64,000 nt of DNA from Cladopsammia gracilis (taxonomy: Eukaryota > Cnidaria > Anthozoa > Scleractinia > Dendrophylliidae), in NCBI GenBank assembly GCA_022457155.1, contig JAJGOT010000003.1:3212501-3276500 (forward strand). The letters run 5' to 3'. The notes under the pieces are model-generated. The model was given only the letters and a program-made list of their open reading frames with translations. It did no database searches and was not told the DNA's origin. A program made the position numbers and the translations under genes. This document shows positions 58,809-64,000 of the stretch, piece after piece; the stretch's first letter is position 1; every line of letters starts with the position of its first letter.

Positions 58809-59966
58809 CTGAAAAAGAAATATTTATACCAGTAACTGGGAAGAAAATATATCGTGCAATCGTGCATCTGTTGTTGTTTAAATAAAACATACAGCCAAAA
58901 GCTAGCCTGCACGCAGACGTCTCCTGATTTTCTTTGCTTCACGCGGATAAAGGACGTCTGCGTAACGCCGTTTCGAATCGTATTTACGTATCCTGCTGTT
59001 TCTCTGAGATCAGGGGACCGTACGCGTGCGCGTGCTCTAGGGAAATAGGCGACGTTTGCGCGCAGGCTACCAAAAGCGAGATCGAGAATCTCTGAAGCTT
59101 CTGTGAACTGTTTAGGCATAACCGATGTGAAGTAAAAAATACCATGCAGAAGCGAATCTTCCATGGACAAAGCGCAGAGTGGTGTACTGTTCCTCGGCTA
59201 AGATTATGGCTTTTATCCAGGTTATGAAAACGAGCGGTATAAAACCGACAGACTATACATCGGTCATCTCAATTGAAGATAACATCAATTAACCGCCGAT
59301 AAAACAGGAGTTTAAACGCTATCGCATTTTTCAAGCTTATAGACGCCTATCCTGATTCTAAGACGGTTCGAGGCCGCTCGCACTCACTCCTTCCCGGCTC
59401 CCTGTCTGATGTCCTTTGTTTGAAGGCTTGTTCTTGATGGCATCTGACCGTTAAATATTTCCACTTATCGGGAGTGGTTGTCAGTCGTTTTTTTTTCTCC
59501 ATCAGGAATTTCTAGAGAATGGGACTAAAGGTAGTTAGCGCCCAGTCTCTCCATAGTTAAATTGAGTCCATTCCCTTGTCACGTGACCATTTTTATTTGT
59601 AACCTTAAAATCGCTTTAGAAAACAACTTTTTTCGACGCGAGAAGAGGGGTGAGGCTATTTTGAGGGAAATGTAATTCTTGCTCCTCTCCTCTCCCCGTC
59701 GCCCTAGAACGTTTAAACCGGGAAACGAAAAGACACCCGGCGCTTGCATTGGGTTTCACATAACCCTTAAAGGACAGGTTACGAAGTTTATTGAGAAATT
59801 CTGAACTACGCATCGATCTTCACTATTACGTTGTCAATAACCAAATCAAATTGCGAACTTCGAAACGTAGTTCGCAAGTTTTAAAAAATATTAGACCGCA
59901 AAAGTCTCCAATCCTCGCGCGCGAGGCTCTCCGAGCGTTACGCTCAGTATTTACAGTCGCCACTGA
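58809..59966. other. upstream of K3; no further gene recognised
   Basis: Probable leader intron and promoter of K3. A TATA-like word ataaaagcc is on the minus strand near 59210-59220, and tataaaa on the plus strand at 59240-59246. A minus-strand frame reaching upstream of the K3 ATG to 59170 has no domain and reads across the presumed intron. Confidence 0.4.
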
Positions 59967-60711
59967 CATACATACATACATACATACATAAACTTTATTA
60001 AAGTGTCAAGGTATTTAGCTAAAAGCTAATTGTGGACACTATGAATAATTAATATGTATACAATTCTAGTATATGTAAAAAAGATATTAAAAAATATAGT
60101 CTTAGAATATAATTAATATATAGCTAATTAAGGATACTATAAATAGATAATATGAATACAATTCAAATATATGTAAAAATGAATACAATTAAAAATGCAT
60201 ACAATTCAAATATATGTAAAAATATTAAAAATATTAAAAAATGCAGTCTTAGAATATAATTTATATATAAAAATATAGTCTTAAAATATCATCAATTATA
60301 AAAATAACCTAAATATATAAAATTATTACAAACAAAAACAGCAAGCAGGGGACAAACAAAGACAAACTAACGACCAGACAAAACAAACAATCAAATAATC
60401 AGACGAGAACACTCCCAATACACCAGGAAGCCAGACAGCAGAAGCCACTGTGCATACCCACCACTCTAAGATGAGCATGCACAGCAGCCACACGTACCGT
60501 CCAGCAAGCCAAGCACATTGAGAGCACGCACCCCTCTCCTGAATGCCTGAAGACTGGTCTTACTGCGTAGTTCCTGGCTTATCTTGCCCCATATGTATGG
60601 GCCTAAAAATCTGGTACTGTGCTTACCATACTTAACAGTATTATATCTTGGAACCGGAAAATCATTTCGGTATATACTTCATGGTGACAGAACCCCTTCC
60701 TCATAGGTGCG
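59967..60711 (-). mobile_element. non-LTR retrotransposon 3' end with (TATG)n tail
   Basis: Coding part 60466-60711 (minus): RNDFPVPRYNTVKYGKHSTR and FLGPYIWGKISQELRSKTSL, then QAFRRGVRAL and a Cys-rich end CGCCACSS stop. 'PryNT..YGkHS.r.lGP.iW.kl....R...sl..F' is a conserved end of many animal non-LTR proteins. One stop lies near its start. An AT-rich 3' UTR follows, ending in (TATG)n at 59967-59990. 5'-truncated. Confidence 0.8.
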
Positions 60712-60786
60712 GGATTTCAGAAAAATTAATTCATTGGTCCCTTTAAATTATATTGACTTATTTGCGTCTCATGGAATAAGTATAGG

Positions 60787-60949
60787 AAATCGTATGAACA
60801 CGAGTGCATTTCGTGATTTATGGGCACGAGTGATGTTTTGAAAGTTCTCAAAATTGCACGAGCCGCTTCGGCGAGTTCAATTTGAGAACTTTCAAAAACA
60901 TCACGAGTGCCCATAAATCACGAAATGCACGAGTAGTTCATATGATTTC
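60787..60949. mobile_element. 163-bp near-perfect palindromic MITE
   Basis: Arms of about 78 bp: gcatttcgtgatttatgggc and gcccataaatcacgaaatgc with cacgagtgatgtttt / aaaacatcacgagtg. Loop around ccgcttcggcg. No coding content. Confidence 0.88.
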
Positions 60950-61759
60950 TTGTTTATAATATTCTCAACAAAATTTTGGTGAGGCCGTCACGGAACACTG
61001 CGCGCGACTTTCACCTTAAACTTTCGCGCAACTTTCGTATTGCACTTTATAACCTAATTTGCATTCTATAATCTATTTATGCATTAGTCATTGACCAATC
61101 AGAAACTGTATGTTTTGTTGAGTATATTATAAATATAGAATATATTGTCTCATGCCTCGTTCTTTAAAGAACTAAAAAGCTTCGAACTAATTTTCCGCAA
61201 TCCCACAGCGACCTCAGTCACCCGTTCACGTCCACCAGTATATCAAACTATCAAGAGCCGAATATACGAGTATGCTGATGCTACCAATACCGTAGGTCTT
61301 GATGGAAGCAGCTATGTAGGCTGATAGCTGTACTCTTTTAGTCAGTCGAGCGGGCGAGCTAATCCACACGAAATAAAACAAACTCGGCGACTGCTGGAGC
61401 GAGCGAACGAGCCGAGGAGAAACTGGGGGAGCAGTCTAGGATCGCCTAGCTCGGTGATCATGATGTATCAGTTATAAAGCCTGATTTGTGGTATTGCTAA
61501 GCGAAACACGGCTACTACAAGTGTAGAAATAAATCGAATCAAACCAGCCAGAAACTCATGCACGCAATATTGATGCCAGTATACAATTAGTTGCGAAGCG
61601 TTCGTCTATGTCGCTAGCCTACATGGCCTACTTATCAAGAAAAAGCGAAATACTTCCGGCAACAACTTAAATACATGTAGTAGTAACTGCTTTCACTAAA
61701 TACTGTGGTTGTTAGCTTTAACGATTGCTTGAGTAGGTAGGTCAGGTTTACTGTGTATA
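60950..61759. other. upstream block of K3, partly shared with K1/K2 upstream
   Basis: About 61460-61580 (gttataaagcctgattt.., aaacacggctactac, aataaatcgaatcaaac) matches 40780-40865 and 26030-26100. Elsewhere no gene recognised. Confidence 0.55.
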
Positions 61760-62420
61760 CTTTACCAGATGTTTTTGGCCTGCACGAAAACTTGATTAAA
61801 CAAAAATTAAAGTGATCTATGATCAAGACCACGAGGGCGCATTTATCGCCCTAAATAGTTAGTGTTCTTCTGGTATAAATAGAAATTCGTTTCCAAAGAT
61901 ACAATGGAAAGTCAAAATCAGCTTACCTTTTTTTCCTGCGACAAGGCTCGCAAGCGAATCGATATCAGGAGTCCTCTGTAAAGTTTCTTTTTAAAACCAG
62001 CGGTTCGTCTTCTCCGACCGTATTAAGGGGTGTTCTGCCTTTAGCTTCTCTCGCTCAAATTATTCATTCCAAACCATAACTCTTGCCACATCAAAGCTCC
62101 AAAAACGTCTAACTGAATTTTATATCGCTTGGCCTCCTTTAGAAGTAGAAGCTATTTCAGAGTTCCCTGTAGTGATTGCCTGGCCCTGATAACAGCGCAA
62201 GGAAGAAACGAATGAAGCGCAGCAAGAATAAAAGCCGGAACACTTTCAGTTTCACTCCTTGACCCTTGAGTCGGTTACGTTTTACAGATATCCAATGTCA
62301 TTTCGACTCGAATTCGGTAACGTTATCTCAGTGAAAGCCGTGCAGAATGCCTTTGCTATTTTCTCCTGGGTGGGAGGGGGAGATGAGCGGAACGCCTTAG
62401 TCAAAGCCAAAGCAGGCGCC

Positions 62421-62546
62421 TTTATATTTATGGGGCGAAATTTTGAGGACGCGAGCGCGAGGGGAACACGCGAAGGGAAAGGTGGCCACCTCTCGCTTTT
62501 ACGCGTTCCCCTTGCACGCGCGTCATCGAAATTTTACCCTATAAAG
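62421..62546. mobile_element. 126-bp imperfect foldback insert in segment B
   Basis: tttatggggcgaaattttga.. against ..cgaaattttaccctataaa, with gaggggaacacgcg/acgcgttcccctt. Absent from segment A. Confidence 0.7.
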
Positions 62547-63001
62547 AACCAGTTTTGTGTGCTTGATTCAAATTATTTTTTTCCCCTAAGAGGCACCTGA
62601 AAAGTTGTTCCTGTCAGCATATTTATCTAGAATAACACACTAAAAGCTAAAAAATTATTCAAATTTTATGTCCATTTTCAGACCAAAAGGGGCTCAAAAA
62701 CCACACCCTTTGAAGCCGTACGTATCCACATTCCATATTTAAAGGAGATTCCCCCGAAGATATTTCACTGTAAAACCCGCTTATAGCCTGATGGAATATT
62801 TTTTATTAAACGCTCTGAGAGAGACCAGTATAATGCAACATCCTGCGCTGATAAATACTATGTACAGTTACTAGAGTGTCATATGACTCAAAATTTAGAC
62901 TTTCTGTGTGCTGACCTACGGATTTTCTGAATTACGAATTTTTTCTATATGGCGACTTTTAACTCCTTTTACACATTGTAAATTTTAGTAACATCTTCTT
63001 C

Positions 63002-63036
63002 CTGAAGAATCGGCTGGTCTGGCCAGCTGAAATATT
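63002..63036 (+). ncRNA. hammerhead-like motif in segment B
   Basis: CUGAAGA, A, UC, stem II GGCUGG/CCAGCU (outer pair G-U), GAAA, UAUUG. Better paired than the segment A copy; stem I is not evident. Confidence 0.55.
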
Positions 63037-63100
63037 GTACTAAACAAAATATACGCTATTTTCAGCTTTGCTTTAACTGCTTTAAAGTTATACTTTTATA

Positions 63101-63262
63101 CACCTAATTCAATAAAGGTTGCTTTGGCAGTTGGTCATTGGTAATTGGGAATTGGCATTTGGCATACGGATCACAATGCAATGTTTGGCTTGAGTGACCG
63201 CCAAACAATAGCTTCCCAATGCCCAATTACCAATGACCAAAGCAACCTTTATTGAAATAGGT
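63101..63262. mobile_element. 162-bp MITE related to the 1653-bp array element
   Basis: Ends cacctaattcaataaaggtt and aacctttattgaaataggt, TA on both sides. The tip matches that of the 1653-bp element (cacctatttcaaaaaaggttgct type), while the inner part (tggtcattggtaattggg inverted repeat) differs. Confidence 0.85.
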
Positions 63263-64000
63263 ATATCTTCATTTCAGTTGTTTGGTTGAAGCAGATTCTC
63301 GCAGATCCAGCGTACAAGCAGCAGGAATCTCGTATACTGTTTCCTGCCATTTATCCAGTTCTTTATATATATGTACCTCTCCTGAAATGAAACATCATCT
63401 CTTTTGACATTTACCAAGCTATTTTATAAGTTTTTCTTTACTTTTTTACTAAAAAAATTACAATTTTTTTGTTTATACTTATATAACTTTAGGGGGCACA
63501 ATAATATTAGTTTATCTAGACGTGCCCCTCTCCTCTCCTTCCTAATATAATGTGATTTAATTTAATTATTAACATCTGTAAAGGTTTGGAGTAAACAAAA
63601 ACGCCCTAAAAACGCTCTCAACGTTTATAAAAAAGCAAGGTCCTGAGTGCAATTGCATAAAACAATCGTAAGATAAGTGGAGGTTTATGCGTCCGATCCC
63701 TCCATGCCATAAGATTTTCATCTGGCGTGCTCTCTTAGTGTATATTACACTCGTTTGTACTCAATAGTTACTTGCTTTGATAAAATTTCCACTTATCGTA
63801 CATACGGTTGTTTTATGCAACCGTTCCCTGGAGTGGAGCCGATGGGGCATATACGGTACAGGGCGGGAGTAAAACGTAAAAGACGAGAATCGGACTGGAA
63901 ATCTTATTTAGGGTTCGAGCCCTCTCTTGATGCAACAATTAGACATTTCCATCCTAGCATGAAAATAATTGGAATGTTATTAGTTTTGTTAATATGTCAA
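63263..64000. other. right edge of window, no gene recognised
   Basis: AT-rich DNA with only short chance frames; a short inverted theme acttatcg/cgtaagataagtgg near 63665-63800 may belong to another MITE. Confidence 0.4.

Larger units (their letters stand above)
61760..63090. repeat. segment B: segmental duplicate of 41880-43620
   Basis: Collinear with segment A. It differs by a hairpin insert at 62421-62546 and by lacking the MITE and poly-G tract of A. Ends with the hammerhead-like motif at 63002-63036. Confidence 0.75.

Noticed and set aside
58655..59170. Minus-strand frame running upstream of the K3 start, as an N-terminal extension or separate gene
   Set aside because: It reads across a clear splice acceptor at 58808 and has no recognisable domain. 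K1 and K2 show the same leader structure without it.

Overview
The window is animal nuclear DNA. It is AT-rich, intron-containing and very dense in decayed transposable elements. Two kinase genes are split by GT-AG introns. The transposon set (Penelope-like elements with GIY-YIG endonuclease, non-LTR retrotransposons, many TA- and TTAA-flanked MITEs) and the minimal hammerhead-ribozyme-like motifs fit an aquatic invertebrate. A cnidarian such as a coral or anemone is my best guess, but this is inference and no species marker is present.

Layout. 1-3579: repeats, with a roughly 1.3 kb inverted-repeat element and a solo hammerhead-like motif. 3580-21537: three head-to-tail copies of one 3.76 kb unit, 8.79, 5.41 and 3.76 kb long. 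The size differences are explained by two DNA transposons: a 3371-bp element in copy 1 only, and a 1653-bp element in copies 1 and 2. Copy 3 keeps the exact empty site of the second, and copies 2 and 3 keep that of the first. I recognise no host gene in the unit; it carries a TIR-bounded tRNA-like sequence.

23.4-63 kb: a cluster of three paralogues, all on the minus strand. Each begins Met-Gly-Gln with Ser/Thr at residue 6 (N-myristoylation-like) and continues into a repeat-built coiled coil. The two intact ones end in a TKL-like protein kinase domain split at the same codon. K1 (23.4-24.0 kb) is a broken copy without kinase. K2 (exons 39012-37849 and 32871-32653) is about 460 aa with about 4 coiled-coil repeats. 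K3 (exons 58689-54289 and 53006-52797) is about 1536 aa with about 32 repeats. Both kinases keep the VAVK lysine, catalytic Asp and metal-binding Asp, but have HND or HHD for HRD and DYG for DFG, so they are non-RD kinases. Upstream sequence was duplicated with the genes.

Between the kinase genes are Penelope-like remnants: an RT fragment cleanly interrupted by a TTAA element, a nearly perfect 1.19-kb palindrome carrying the GIY-YIG domain and a hammerhead-like motif on each arm, and a third decayed copy. There are also at least three kinds of non-LTR retrotransposon fragment, a repeat pair sharing a (TA)n border and a small ATGGCGGAC-starting reading frame, and MITEs. The main biological candidates are the coiled-coil non-RD kinase family and the ribozyme-bearing Penelope copies. 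Homology statements are from motif reading only; no search was run.
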